Shown here: positions 11,179 through 21,699 of the stretch, one piece after another
Layout of the letters: every line of letters begins with the position of its first letter
How positions within the stretch are numbered: position 1 is the first letter of the stretch
Origin: Apiospora phragmitis
Lineage: Eukaryota; Ascomycota; Sordariomycetes; Amphisphaeriales; Apiosporaceae
Assembly (NCBI GenBank): GCA_038363925.1
Contig: JAQQWL010000011.1
Coordinates: 620,001-684,000, forward strand
Direction of reading: 5' to 3'
Length of the DNA stretch: 64,000 bases
Program-made: the position numbers and the translations under genes
Notes under the pieces: model-generated
Told to the model about the DNA's origin: nothing
Seen by the model: the letters and a program-made list of their open reading frames with translations, nothing else
The model's database searches: none

Positions 11179-11795
11179 ATGGCCCTCAAACTTCATATCC
11201 CAGATTGCATCCAGATTCCGGCTCACCGTCTACATCTGCCAGAACCCAGCCAGCCTCTCCGGATTCAAATCGAAGGCCCAACTCTGGCAATTGAACGACT
11301 GCTTCCGACGATATCATGGCAGACTGACCCCACACACTTACATTTTCCGCAGCCGGCCGGCCCGGCTCTTGCAAGATTGGCTTTCAAAGCAATATATAAA
11401 ATGGAACCCAAAGCAGGTGATGATATGGTTGTACGGGATGAATATCTAGGCTGGATAGTGGAACAGCCATTAAGGTAAATACGTCCTTGGGTTCCCAGAT
11501 ACCTTACTCTGTTACTGATCACAATAGTCGCATCGACTACTATGGCGTTACGTTCGATCATCTTGTTACGCTGGACGAATCAGACCCAGACGTCTTGCAG
11601 GTCAACATTATCGAAGTAGAAAACGATGCGGGAGCCTATGCGACCGAATGGCTGCCATTCAAAATAACATTAGCGGATTACACAGGGAAGATGGTTTTAG
11701 CTGTGCCAAGATGTTGTCAAAAGAGAAAGGGGTCGCAAGATCGGACCAGAGTAAACAGCTCCGTCGCCGAGCGGGTGTCATCCAGTTCGGGATGA
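11179..11795 (+). CDS. Orphan protein, two exons
   Basis: Exons 11179-11474 and 11528-11795 join in phase (donor GTAAAT, acceptor CAATAG) to 187 residues. The first exon is Pro/Leu-rich (HLPEPSQPLRIQIEGP). The second carries DYYGVTFDHLVTLDESDPD and an acidic, beta-like stretch, then a basic tail. Not recognised. Confidence 0.5.
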
Positions 11796-11986
11796 CCTGC
11801 ATTGTGGGTGATATGCTGCACAAGTAGGAATTCATTCTCATATTAATGCTATTATCAAATATAAAGCGTTTTAAAGCCAGCATCCGGTCATGGGGCGTCA
11901 ACAGCCACTTGGGAGACGGAAGACATTAGACTACAGGTTTTGGAACCTAGCGGATCGTGGTATCACGGCAGTTACGCAATGATCCG

Positions 11987-14362
11987 TTACATATCATGCT
12001 CACTGAGAACAGCTCTCAAATCCATAATATCATCTGAGAATATTTCACGTTTGCCTCTTCCATTCCCTGGCTGGCGATCTGCCTTCCTGCTATCCGATTT
12101 GCTTGGGGTACGCTTCCGCTTGTTCGGCACCAATTGGACAAGCGGAGGTCGAATCGGTTGGAGCAGTGAAGCCCGTTCAAAGTCAATCAGCATAACGGCA
12201 TTCGTGTCAGGATTGAACAGCATGTTTGCCCGTCGCACATCCCGGTGAATCACCCCCTCGCTATGAAGGGCCTGCAGGGCCCGAAAAGCCTCGCCTTGGA
12301 GAGATTGCTGCCCGTCCTTCGCCCACTGCGAAATACTAGAACCACCCCAAGATAGGAATGTCAAATGCACAACATAGACTCGATGGTCATAGTAATAGAT
12401 TTTGCTCATGGACCGGAGGTCAATAGCGCCCAGGAAGACGGGCACGTATACACCTTGGATGGGCCTGAGCCGCTGATAGACCGCAGTCTCGTGCTCGAGG
12501 TCCTTGACAAAAGCTTGCACGGTACCTTTGCTAACAAAGGTGTAGCCATAGGCGAGGAGGGTTACTCTAAACAGTACACTCCGCGCACCACCTTCGCCTA
12601 GCGGCGTGATCCCATCGTCAAGAGACTGCTTTAGCTGTTCTCGGAGAAGGCGAATCCACTCTGTGTGATTGATCGGATGATGCTCACGGTCGCCTGCGTC
12701 ACCTTGGCGGTGAAGCCTCACGTTCGGACATTTCGAATCCAGGAACCCTCCTTGAACCATCCCCAAAAGGCATCTTTGGGAACAGTATGGCTGCTCCTGC
12801 GCACCACTTCCTTCTGGAGGAGGCCGATGCGCCAGGCGCTGGCTGCGCCGGACCTCTTTTCGTCCCTTAGGAGTGGGAGTATCCGGTGGCTTTGGTGCTG
12901 CTTCGTCATCGTCGGATGATTCCGGCTGACCCTTTCTTGACTGTCCCTCAGGCAGTCCATCAGGGGACCGACGTCTCCTTCGACGGAGTAAGTGCGGTGA
13001 GCGGCGCGGTGAGCGATCGACCTCTTCGTAGGTTGTAGGTATATAGCAAGACGAGTTTTCCGGCGATGCCGACCGTTCATTTTCGGGAATAGAACGTAGT
13101 GTTGCTTCGAAATCCTCAGCCCAGGTCCTAAGGCTACCCATAGCTCTCTGGCGCTCCTCTTGCCCGTGCTGCCGGCGTTCGCCAGGCGCGCCGAGAGCCG
13201 TCAGGGTAAACGCCAAGTATTGACCGACAGCCGAGCAAATGTTGGCACTGTTCGGATGAGCCAATACCTCTGGACCAGGCTCCGCCAAATGATAATACAG
13301 AGTCTGTGGCTCGTCCCAATCGACCTTGAGAAATACAATCACCTCGCCCGTCGTAAGCAGGCCATACTCGAGACCACTTTCTACTATATAATGATATGTC
13401 TGTGTAATGGCCGATGCTACCAGCTTCTCTGCGTGGTACTGAAAGCGGGCGTCGGGGTCGGCAGAGGTCGGTATTAGCTTCCGATTTACCACTTCTTTGT
13501 AGATGTCCATCGCCCGAAGCCCGACACGAAGATGCGCAACGGTCAGCTTGTGAGGCGGCTTGTACTCGCAGATATAGATCATGGTACGTAGTGCCGACAT
13601 GGAGCTGTCGTCTCGGTAAACACATATCTGATCTGGTCGTAGTTGGTGGAGATCGCGTCGATGGTTTGGCGTCCGCGGCGGTGATGCTGGAGTTTCCCTT
13701 GCCACAACCTCTTCGGCGACATCACTGATAGCGTGCGGATGATTCTCGAAGATGATACCCTCTCCAATTTGATAGGCGCTGCTGACTTCTTCCACTCTTT
13801 TTAGCTGCTGTAGAATGGCCCTGACCGGATCCTCTACGCTGTTATGTAGAAAATATTCGAGGGTCTTCTCGTCCGCAATCGGCCGCTGCGAGATCCTGTT
13901 ACCGAGGCCGGCAAGGAAGTTTCTGTTCTCAAAAACACGGCGCTTGGTAGGAAAGGTATCGTAGAGTGTGCCAAAGACGATTCTTTGCTGCTCGATGAAG
14001 TCGGGCCATGGCCTCAGGTTCTTCGGACACCATTTGTCACGAGGATTGGTTATGGGGCCCTTCGAAGTCAGCTGCGGGTTTGGTTCGATGGCGAACCTAG
14101 AGAATACAGAGGCATGGCAAGCGGCGATGTATTCGTCGAATGTTGTTGGTCGTGTCTGTTCTTCAGAGATATCGGCGCGTTGCTGCTCCCTCTCGGCGCG
14201 TTGCTGCTCCCTCTCGGCGCGTTGCTGCTCCCTATCGGCGCGTCGTCGCTCCTCCTGTTGTCCTCTCTCCGCTTCTTCTCGCTCTTTCTCTGCCCTTTTG
14301 ACGAGTTCTAAAGCTTCTCGAAGTCGGCTTTCCAGATCGTTTGGATTCCTTTGTTCAGCCAT
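11987..14362 (-). CDS. FunK1-like fungal protein kinase with N-terminal coiled coil
   Basis: Single exon of 791 residues from ATG 14362; an upstream in-frame ATG at 14434 is possible. Residues ~20-75 are a charged coiled coil with three exact REQQRAE heptads encoded by a 21-bp tandem repeat. The middle region, ending around LEYGLLTTGEVIVFLK, is typical of the fungal FunK1 expansion, followed by a basic RRRRRRSP linker. The C-terminal kinase-like domain has a Gly-rich loop (LGEGGARS), a candidate lysine (FVSKGT), helix-C HETAVY, catalytic loop HRDVRRANML and LIDFE in place of DFG. Catalytic Asp and Asn are kept; the metal-binding DFG Gly is replaced. Such kinases are multicopy and lineage-specific in fungi; substrate unknown. 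Confidence 0.8.
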   Translation of the reverse strand: MAEQRNPNDLESRLREALELVKRAEKEREEAERGQQEERRRADREQQRAEREQQRAEREQQRADISEEQTRPTTFDEYIAACHASVFSRFAIEPNPQLTSKGPITNPRDKWCPKNLRPWPDFIEQQRIVFGTLYDTFPTKRRVFENRNFLAGLGNRISQRPIADEKTLEYFLHNSVEDPVRAILQQLKRVEEVSSAYQIGEGIIFENHPHAISDVAEEVVARETPASPPRTPNHRRDLHQLRPDQICVYRDDSSMSALRTMIYICEYKPPHKLTVAHLRVGLRAMDIYKEVVNRKLIPTSADPDARFQYHAEKLVASAITQTYHYIVESGLEYGLLTTGEVIVFLKVDWDEPQTLYYHLAEPGPEVLAHPNSANICSAVGQYLAFTLTALGAPGERRQHGQEERQRAMGSLRTWAEDFEATLRSIPENERSASPENSSCYIPTTYEEVDRSPRRSPHLLRRRRRRSPDGLPEGQSRKGQPESSDDDEAAPKPPDTPTPKGRKEVRRSQRLAHRPPPEGSGAQEQPYCSQRCLLGMVQGGFLDSKCPNVRLHRQGDAGDREHHPINHTEWIRLLREQLKQSLDDGITPLGEGGARSVLFRVTLLAYGYTFVSKGTVQAFVKDLEHETAVYQRLRPIQGVYVPVFLGAIDLRSMSKIYYYDHRVYVVHLTFLSWGGSSISQWAKDGQQSLQGEAFRALQALHSEGVIHRDVRRANMLFNPDTNAVMLIDFERASLLQPIRPPLVQLVPNKRKRTPSKSDSRKADRQPGNGRGKREIFSDDIMDLRAVLSEHDM
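14172..14234. repeat. 21-bp coding tandem repeat, three copies
   Basis: Three copies of a 21-bp unit beginning TCGGCGCGTTGCTGCTCCC, encoding the REQQRAE heptads of the coiled coil in the FunK1-like gene. Confidence 0.9.
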
Positions 14363-15180
14363 GATGCATGAATTGATGTCGTGGTGAACAATGTGGCATG
14401 AACTTCCACTTGTGCTGGTGTTTTGAGGTACCACCTAATTGATATGGGACCACTAAGCGTTGCGCGGGGTTACGGTTTTTAGCAGCTCTGGCAAGGCATT
14501 GTGCAGATACAAGCCTACAGTGTTTCAGCCCACTCTGGCCTCTAGCCCTCCTCGTCATGTAAGTCAGTCAGGTACACGAAAACAGCGTACCTAGGCTCGT
14601 TTAAGCGAAAGCGCAGCTTCTCTGCTCTCCTCCAATACGTGCATGTGACTGTATGTTTACCAGTCGAACTCGAAATCGGTTTCCGCTTTCTAAAATCGAA
14701 CAGTTTATTAGAGTTGGACCCACTCCGGTCTTGGCACTGACCGGTACTTTGTGAGATAAGCGCAGTACTTCAGGTCATCAAGTACATAGTAACCAGCACT
14801 CACCTTAACTCTCCGGTGGTGATGTTGGGTGGGCACTTGCGGTGAGTGCGCTCGTAATGGGCGCACCAACGTTAGCGATGTGCCTTAGGCTCTGAACTGG
14901 CCCAAGCCTCTTAGATGCTAAACTAAAACAGTGCGAATAACTCCTTATTCTACCGGCAGCTTATAAAACAGCAGACTATTATTGTTGTAAAACGAATCCT
15001 ATATTACAGCTAAATTTAATAGCCACAATCCGGAGACAGTGAGAATGTATATCGAATGATGAATCCTTTAAAAAGGCCTAGTACTTAGGTTTAACGGACG
15101 ATGCGGTTTGCGGCCAAATCATTATCCAGTCCGGTGGGGTGAACATAGATTATATACCTATCCCCACTCATCCCAACTTG
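14363..15180. other. Intergenic stretch
   Basis: Divergent promoter interval between the kinase and the J-domain gene. Only short ORFs are present; no RNA gene seen. Confidence 0.5.
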
Positions 15181-15649
15181 CCCTCCTCACCCTCCTCACC
15201 CTCCTCACCCTCCTCACCCTCCTCACCCTCCTCACCCTCCTCACCCTCCTCACCCTCCTCACCCTCCTCACCCTCCTCACCCTCCTCACCCTCCTCACCC
15301 TCCTCACCCTCCTCACCCTCCTCACCCTCCTCACCCTCCTCACCCTCCTCACCCTCCTCACCCTCCTCACCCTCCTCACCCTCCTCACCCTCCTCACCCT
15401 CCTCACCCTCCTCACCCTCCTCACCCTCCTCACCCTCCTCACCCTCCTCACCCTCCTCACCCTCCTCACCCTCCTCACCCTCCTCACCCTCCTCACCCTC
15501 CTCACCCTCCTCACCCTCCCTCACCCTCCTCACCCTCCTCACCCTCCTCACCCTCCTCACCCTCCTCACCCTCCTCACCCTCCTCACCCTCCTCACCCTC
15601 CTCACCCTCCTCACCCTCCTCACCCTCCTCACCCTCCTCACCCTCCTCA
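15181..15649. repeat. 52-copy 9-bp satellite (CCCTCCTCA), G4-prone
   Basis: 37 perfect 9-bp units (15181-15513), one 10-bp unit with an extra C (15514-15523), then 14 more perfect units (15524-15649). The minus strand is (TGAGGAGGG)n, so every four units give a canonical GGG-N6 G-quadruplex motif. Because the unit is a multiple of three, all frames stay open. One frame runs from an ATG at 15139 through the tract into the J-domain gene. Confidence 0.97.
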
Positions 15650-15654
15650 CCACT

Positions 15655-17129
15655 ATGAACTTACCCTGGCTGGAATATAGTCCTTTCGATGCACTCGGTA
15701 TTGATCCGGCCAATTACAACCCACCAGCTATTCAAAAAGCATTCCGAATCGCCGTACTGCATTGCCACCCCGATCACCGTGGTGAACACGTGCCACATAA
15801 TAGATGGCCTACCGTCGACCATGCACGAGCTTCTAGGGATTTCCTTCTTTCTACCGAAGAATGCAAAGGCTTCTACCAGGATTATCCAAGATCATTTTTC
15901 CCTGCCGGCTGCAATGCAGGCGATCCCATAGCCTACAGCATTGTTAAGCAGACTGGATTCGTCACATGTCCCTACTGCTACATGATCACTAAAACCACAT
16001 CAGAGGCCGACCATCTGAACAATTCGCACCACTTGCGAATTTGCACCCTTTGCGAATCTCATATAACTCTTAGCGGTATTGACGAACATCACCAAGCTGA
16101 GCATATCTGCCAACTATGTTGGGGGGAGGTTGTGAGTATGGCTGAACATACGATCGATATGCATACCTGTGGACATTGCAACTCCGTGCTTGACGACCCC
16201 CAGAAACACTTACCGATGCAAGCTTGTTTTCTCTGCCAAGCGAAAGAGATTGAGGTTTTAATACCCACTTGTTTACTGCAGAATCATCTCACTTCCCATC
16301 ATGAATTGCAACTGTGCCCAAGGTGCAAACCCGGAAGAGAAGGGTTTGCCAACCATGTTGCCAAGTATCATGAGTGGATTGAATGTCCAAAATGCGAAAC
16401 AGTTATCGCAAGTGGAACACTCTTTTCACACATGAAGCAAAAGGATCGGTGGCAAAGGTGCCCGGATTGCCCCGATCTCGAGTCAGAGTTCGAGAGGAGT
16501 CATATCGAACTTTGTCACCTAGAGAAGCACTGTGACGAATGCGGTCTAACTCTAGCGTCTGCGATCTTCGAATACCACCTTACGACGGTTCACTTCTGGG
16601 TGAAATGCGATGAATGCGGCAATGTGCTGAAGCAGGAGGAACTTGGTACACATCGTCGGGTGGTCCACAATGTCCAAAGATGCCCCGTACCAGCCTGTTT
16701 CGAGGTCCCTGCCGAAACTCGACTTGCGCAACACATTATTGATTCTCATTCGGAGAAGACCTGTCCATTATGTCGTCACTCTGCGGTGGACCTAGTTCCA
16801 CATATAACGGAACATCATTTAGTCGGCGGTTCTTTTGTTTCAGTAACACATCCTATTGCCGAGTCATTATCCATTGCCCAAGAGAAAGAGGAAGAGAAAG
16901 TCCGTTGCCGTACTTGCGATTTTCGAGGATCTCGTTCCGAGGTAGGCTTACATGCAAAGAAATCTCATGAGTAAGTACTCATACCACGTGCAAATATATT
17001 AGCTTACAAAATACTAGAAAACGCAGAAAGTCTGATAAGGTCCAATGTGAGCATTGCAATCAGACGTGGCCACCAAATAATATACAGCGTCACGAGAGAT
17101 CATGTAAAAAGCGCAAATTAGGACAGTAG
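15655..17129 (+). CDS. J-domain protein with a tandem array of Cys/His zinc modules
   Basis: Exons 15655-16970 and 17018-17129 join in phase (475 residues). Residues 8-70 resemble a DnaJ domain: SPFDALGID, then AIQKAFRIAVLHCHPDHRG with the HPD tripeptide needed for Hsp70 stimulation, then a final helix. From residue ~105 about 14 CxxC pairs (CPYC, CTLC, CQLC, CGHC, CFLC, CPRC, CPKC and so on) alternate with His pairs, as in C2H2-type repeats. The last exon adds CEHC...RHERSC and a basic tail. The ATG at 15655 lies 6 bp after the satellite. An in-frame ATG at 15139 would add a long Ser/Pro then Leu/Thr repeat N-terminus, judged less likely. I infer an Hsp70 co-chaperone bound to nucleic acid or a partner protein. 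Confidence 0.75.
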
Positions 17130-17591
17130 GAGTGAAGTTAGCAGTGGCGGGAAACGGCACCGTCTAGTACAGATTTGTACTGGAATTATCTGCCAGATCA
17201 GCCGTCGGCATGGCCGAGTGGTTCTGTTGCTCTCAGCAACGAGAGGGTTCAAGGTCCTTGGGGGTATGCCTACGGAGACATACGTGTCGACGAATGGTCG
17301 TGTTCGTAAGCATATCTCATTAAACAGTTTACAACCCTTCCTAGGCCCAAGGATCACCAGCCAGCTGTATCCAAGTCTAGGGAGGGCAGACCACGATTCT
17401 AAGGGGTAATGGGGTTTCTAACGGATTTGGAGAATGGGTAGTTTTATTGCATATAGTATGGAAGAATCGTACAGGAATGCCAGAGCCCATGGGCCTGCCC
17501 GGATTTGAGCACTTAGCACTATTTCCCTGCTCCTATACGGGAATGATAGTCATCACACTCCAACCCTCCATCTGCCTCGGGAAAATCCAGC
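17130..17591. other. Intergenic stretch with a tRNA-like relic
   Basis: Contains a perfect A-box-like TGGCCGAGTGG (17211-17221) and a B-box-like GGTTCAAGGTCC (17246-17257). A 5-bp anticodon-like stem with a 7-nt loop (CTCTCAG) lies between them. The acceptor arms do not pair, so it is not called as a tRNA. Confidence 0.35.
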
Positions 17592-18264
17592 TCAGCTTTG
17601 TAAAGAGCTTGTCGAGATCGGCGCCAGGTGATTAGCGGATGGGGAGAGCTCAGAAACGGTAGCCCGGGGCACAATGCGTTGCATTATCTTCGGGCCCGCA
17701 GTCAGACAAGTAGTCATTAGGTCGTACGTGGCACACGTTGTTGATGTGATCTGTAGGATTAGCCCAGCCCTTTGAACAGAAGCTACATACGTACCAGAAG
17801 CTCTTCGGTCATACTCTGGGCCGAATATCCTAGCATATTGGCGCCAAAGGCAAGAATTCGAAGCACATTGTGAGCAGCTATATACGACCTACACTGCGAC
17901 ATATCCTGGGCTACCCGAAGCCACTCCCAGACTAGCCAAAGCCGAAATGAAATCGTCGCTATTTGACGCAGAGTCCCACCCCAGGATACTATGAAGCCCT
18001 CAAAGACAACGCCAACTGAGAGGCACAAGCAGGCTCCTAGGGAAATGCAAGCGAGAGGTACAGGGGCGAATGACCGTTGTCCAGGACTCCATGTTCCTCC
18101 TGCAAGGAAAGACTTCTGCCTGTTAGGAAGCCATAGCTAGAATAGGCTGAGACACAACCTACCTCCCGAAGCATACTCCATAATGAGAGTGTTAGTAACA
18201 AGTAACGAAACGGCAACTCATATCTTTGCCAGGACAGGGCCAGAAGGGTCGCCGAGGTGGACAT
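17592..18264 (-). CDS. Small orphan membrane protein, three exons
   Basis: Exons 18264-18177, 18099-17795 and 17750-17592 join in phase to 183 residues. The first intron has a CTAAC branch point 18 nt before TTGCAG; the second has GTACGT and GGCTAATCCTACAG. Hydrophobic segments lie around residues 15-29 (FRYLLLTLSLW) and 43-68 (LACISLGACLCLSVGVVFEGFIV), with an amphipathic stretch after them. No family recognised. It borders the RIP-like tract. Confidence 0.5.
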
Positions 18265-19742
18265 TCTAACAATTAATGTAAAAATAAAGCAAATAATAAA
18301 TATATACCGATGTCGCACATTTAGCGGTATTAACGCATAAACCTCGTTCCGTGACGGAAGATTCTAAACGGTATAGCAGTTCCAAAGTGTAGTTAAAACC
18401 TCGGTAAATACTGCTCCGCTAACGATAACGAGCCTAGAATTATTAAGCTCTATAAGAAGTTAGTATAATAATACTAAGAAGATTTAGTAACGACTAAGTA
18501 TAAAATAGGTAAAAACCAGAGCGTTATACGATATAGACCAGAACTATAGGGCCTCGGGGCTTTTATATACGTCGTCGGCTATCGAAATATCCCTAGGTCT
18601 TCCTGCCCCGTATTATCGATCACTCAGTAAACGCGCCGACGCTCAGTGGCGTCTTTACAGCAGAGTAGGGTTATATAGGACTTATAGACTATATAAAGTA
18701 CCTTTATTTAACTAACATCCAACTAAGGTATTAATATTTACGTTCGACTATACGGAAAGTTTAAAAAGGGGCTATAAAAGCTGTCCAAATAGTTTTAGCT
18801 AAAGACTTATAAAATAAAGTATACGTAGCTATTATAAGCTTACGAATATAAGAGAAATTGCTTCGAAGCTAGTTATTCCGTAATAATAGAAGTTCTTAAA
18901 GTAGCGTATACTAAAAAGGTGTAATAGTTTTTAGACTCCTACCTCAATCTTCGTCCAATTTACTTATCCAGGGGTAAGGTGAGTAGAATCGCCATCACGG
19001 CCTCCCTCACAGTTGTCAGACATTAAGGCTTCGTTCTGAAGTGTAATAACTACGGGGATTACTAGTAATTACCGCTTAGGTCTCCTAAAAGCAACAGATA
19101 GCCCCTTAATAGTCCTGTCATAAAGTGTCCAATAAGGGACATCACATAACATACCAGATCTCTTTCGCTCCACTTCCTTACAGCCTACTAATTGTCTCCT
19201 CCCATATCTTAAGATTCGAGGTATCCTTATCGCTTGAGGTACAAACCGGATTTGTCCGGCTCTAATCCTTGGAATCTGCCTAGGCTATAGAAGCACGCAG
19301 CCAAGTATAAGTCTGGTGAGACAGCTGCAAAGGCAGTCGCACTGGTAAGAAACGGCACCGGTCCATCCGATCAAGGAGGCCGCCTTCACTAGAGTGAAAC
19401 CCTTTAACCCTTCCCACTACCCGTCCTTACGATTAGCAGGCAGCTCTAAGTACTAGGTAAAATCAAGTACTGACCAGCTTCTAGTCCCCTGGGAGGAGAC
19501 TAGATTAATGAATGCTACATAGTACCCTGCGTTAACCACTCGTGTATATGTTTGTACCGATGCTGAATCTAGGAAAGGGGCTAGGCTGGCACTGTGCTTC
19601 GAGCTGTCCTGTGGTGACATAGAATATTGAGATCGAGCAAGCTATAAATCAGTCATCCGTTCCTCGTAATACATTGCAGATTATTTTCATCATCTCCTGC
19701 TCAGGTATTTCCAGCCCTTTCACGCTCTCAACCTCCAGTACA
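18265..19742. other. TpA-rich, RIP-like relic tract
   Basis: From about 18290 to 18930 the DNA is AT-rich and full of TpA steps with few CpA, and all frames are closed. This fits an old transposon copy mutated by RIP; no terminal repeats were found. 18930-19742 has normal composition and no supported gene. Confidence 0.55.
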
Positions 19743-20776
19743 ATGAACAGTGTCCCCACTGAGTACAAAGCCACTGGGCTCGATCTCCTCCTTTTAGCAA
19801 TCCCCATAATAGAAAACGATGCCGCAGACTCCGGCTTATGTTCAAGTGGCCCGCACTGGCTTGGCCAATCGAGCGATGCAGCCTCTATGGAGATGCCGAC
19901 AAGCGAAAACACCTCTGGCTTTGCGACCTCGTCGGGAGTAACAGATCGACCATGCACTGCTCCCACGCTTCTCCACCAATCTTTAAGTCATTCAGGCTTT
20001 TCCATGGGTTGCCAAAACAGTTCCTGCAACGATGGCCTGTTGAATGCATTCGTCGAAGAAGACTCAGAGACAGGTGATTTGAGGAGTTTGTCAGATACGT
20101 CTTCTATCACGGACTCGGTCTCTCGCTATCGTGCCTCGCTGCATCACTCTCACACACGGGAAATTGGTACCCCTGAATTCTTCTTGTAAGTCTCATCCCT
20201 ATCTTCTGAACCAACTACTCATGGGATGTCAGAGAACACTTAGAAACAGTACCACATCTCGCAATCGCAGAAAATTACCTTCTCCTTCATATTTGCTTTT
20301 ACGCGAACAATAGAAGTCACCAATCCTGCCCCGACGGATGGATTAGCGGTCTCCCTGCGTTTGCTTTCAGCGTTAATTTGAGCCGTAAACTGGCCGGCCA
20401 GCTGTCCCCGGACGAGTTCATGTTGACGCTCCTTGCTCTACTGTCTACTTACCGCATTCTCAACCAAATGCAGCCCTTCACACCGACCCAGCGTAGCGAG
20501 AGCTACCTCACTGGCCTCGAAGAACTTGGGCGTGGCGGGAATATCGAAGACGCGGGTAGCCTATTGGAACGCATTGCTCACTCAGCAATCAAGATCGGTA
20601 GAAGCCTGGGGCTCCCTCTCCTCAGCATCTCCTATCTATGGCCCCATCAGTTGGAAGGGTACGTTGAACAGAGTCCGCAAACAGTACGCCTGGATGCATA
20701 CTGCTCGGCAAGGCTGTCTAAAACCTGCACACATGCACAGACAATAATCGAAGTAAACCAGTTACTAGGAGTATAA
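19743..20776 (+). CDS. Orphan protein, two exons
   Basis: Exons 19743-20185 and 20233-20776 join in phase (GTAAGT donor, GTCAG acceptor) to 328 residues; an in-frame upstream ATG-like start at 19674 is possible. The first half is Ser/Thr-rich and low complexity; the second half is helical (SPDEFMLTLLALLSTYRILNQ, LLERIAHSAIKIGRSLGL). The shape recalls regulatory proteins with a helical C-terminal domain, but no family is assigned. Confidence 0.55.
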
Positions 20777-21068
20777 TGTACGTTTATTGCACTTTGTTCT
20801 CCTTCAGCCTAACGGTAATAAACTATTAATACATAATGAAAAGTATCTGCAAGCAGCACCTGTTTATATCAATCTTTACATAAGGAATACATGCGGCAGG
20901 ATATTAGGTCATTCTGACAGATTGGACACGGGCGCACATGTTCGATGTCTGTAAAGAAGTAGGTTAGGAGGCGTTGCATAATAAAGGAAGACAGATCTTA
21001 CGCGTTGCGTAGTGGTCCCGTACAAGACCCCAACAGCAGCTCTTGTCAAGCGCTTCTCTTTCCCCACT

Positions 21069-21212
21069 ATGGCTACCTATAAATGCTACCATTGCCGCTC
21101 CGTCACTTCAGACACCCATAAGGGCAAATGCAACACTTGTGGCGCCAACCCACACGGGATGTGCGCCGATCCAAAATGTGGACCAAACGCTACCAAGCAT
21201 AACCCAAAATAA
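21069..21212 (+). CDS. Small zinc-ribbon-like Cys-rich protein, 47 aa
   Basis: From ATG 21069 (an in-frame ATG at 21012 would add 19 residues). Pattern: C-Y-H-C, then C-N-T-C 15 residues later, then C and C near the end (MCADPKC). Two CxxC pairs plus two more Cys suit one zinc site. Preceded by 290 bases and followed by 480 bases with nothing recognised. Confidence 0.5.
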   Translation: MATYKCYHCRSVTSDTHKGKCNTCGANPHGMCADPKCGPNATKHNPK

Positions 21213-21699
21213 TCTTATCGATAGTAAATTGGTATATAAACATCCTTCTAGTGCCGTTCGCCAGCGCTAATTAATGAACAACTGCAGAAGTGCAGAGATG
21301 CTATACGTCTGTATAAATAGAACGTGTAGTTGATAAACTACGGGGAATCTTGTCTTAAGGCCGGGGTTGTATGTCATTGAGCATGGCAGGTTTACGTATC
21401 TCAAATATACGTAACTTATTTTGCAATTCCGTATCCGTTTGATAGTGACTTATGTTTACACTCTCTCGAGGTATCTATCCCAACTCAACAAATCTCAAGC
21501 TTGCGTCGTAGTCGTGGGCTGAGTGAGGCCCAAGCTGTGCCAAGCTTGAAATTGGGGGACCGTGCTATGTTGTCAGTACTTAAGGGGAACCACATAAGCC
21601 AGTGTTCGGCCTGTCTCGCCGTCTGGCAAAACTTCACAAATCATGGCGACCGATGCCAGCTTACCTCGACAGTATCCCATAACCATAAAGTCTTGGGAA
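21213..21699. other. Intergenic stretch, nothing recognised
   Basis: Short ORFs only; leads into the phosphotransferase-like relic. Confidence 0.4.

Noticed and set aside
15139..15654. Long Ser/Pro- or Leu/Thr-repeat protein upstream of the J-domain gene
   Set aside because: All frames are open simply because the unit is 9 bp; the frame content changes at one 10-bp unit, so it is a repeat effect. Kept only as an alternative start.
17201..17290. Functional tRNA
   Set aside because: A- and B-box-like sequences are too close and the acceptor arms do not pair.
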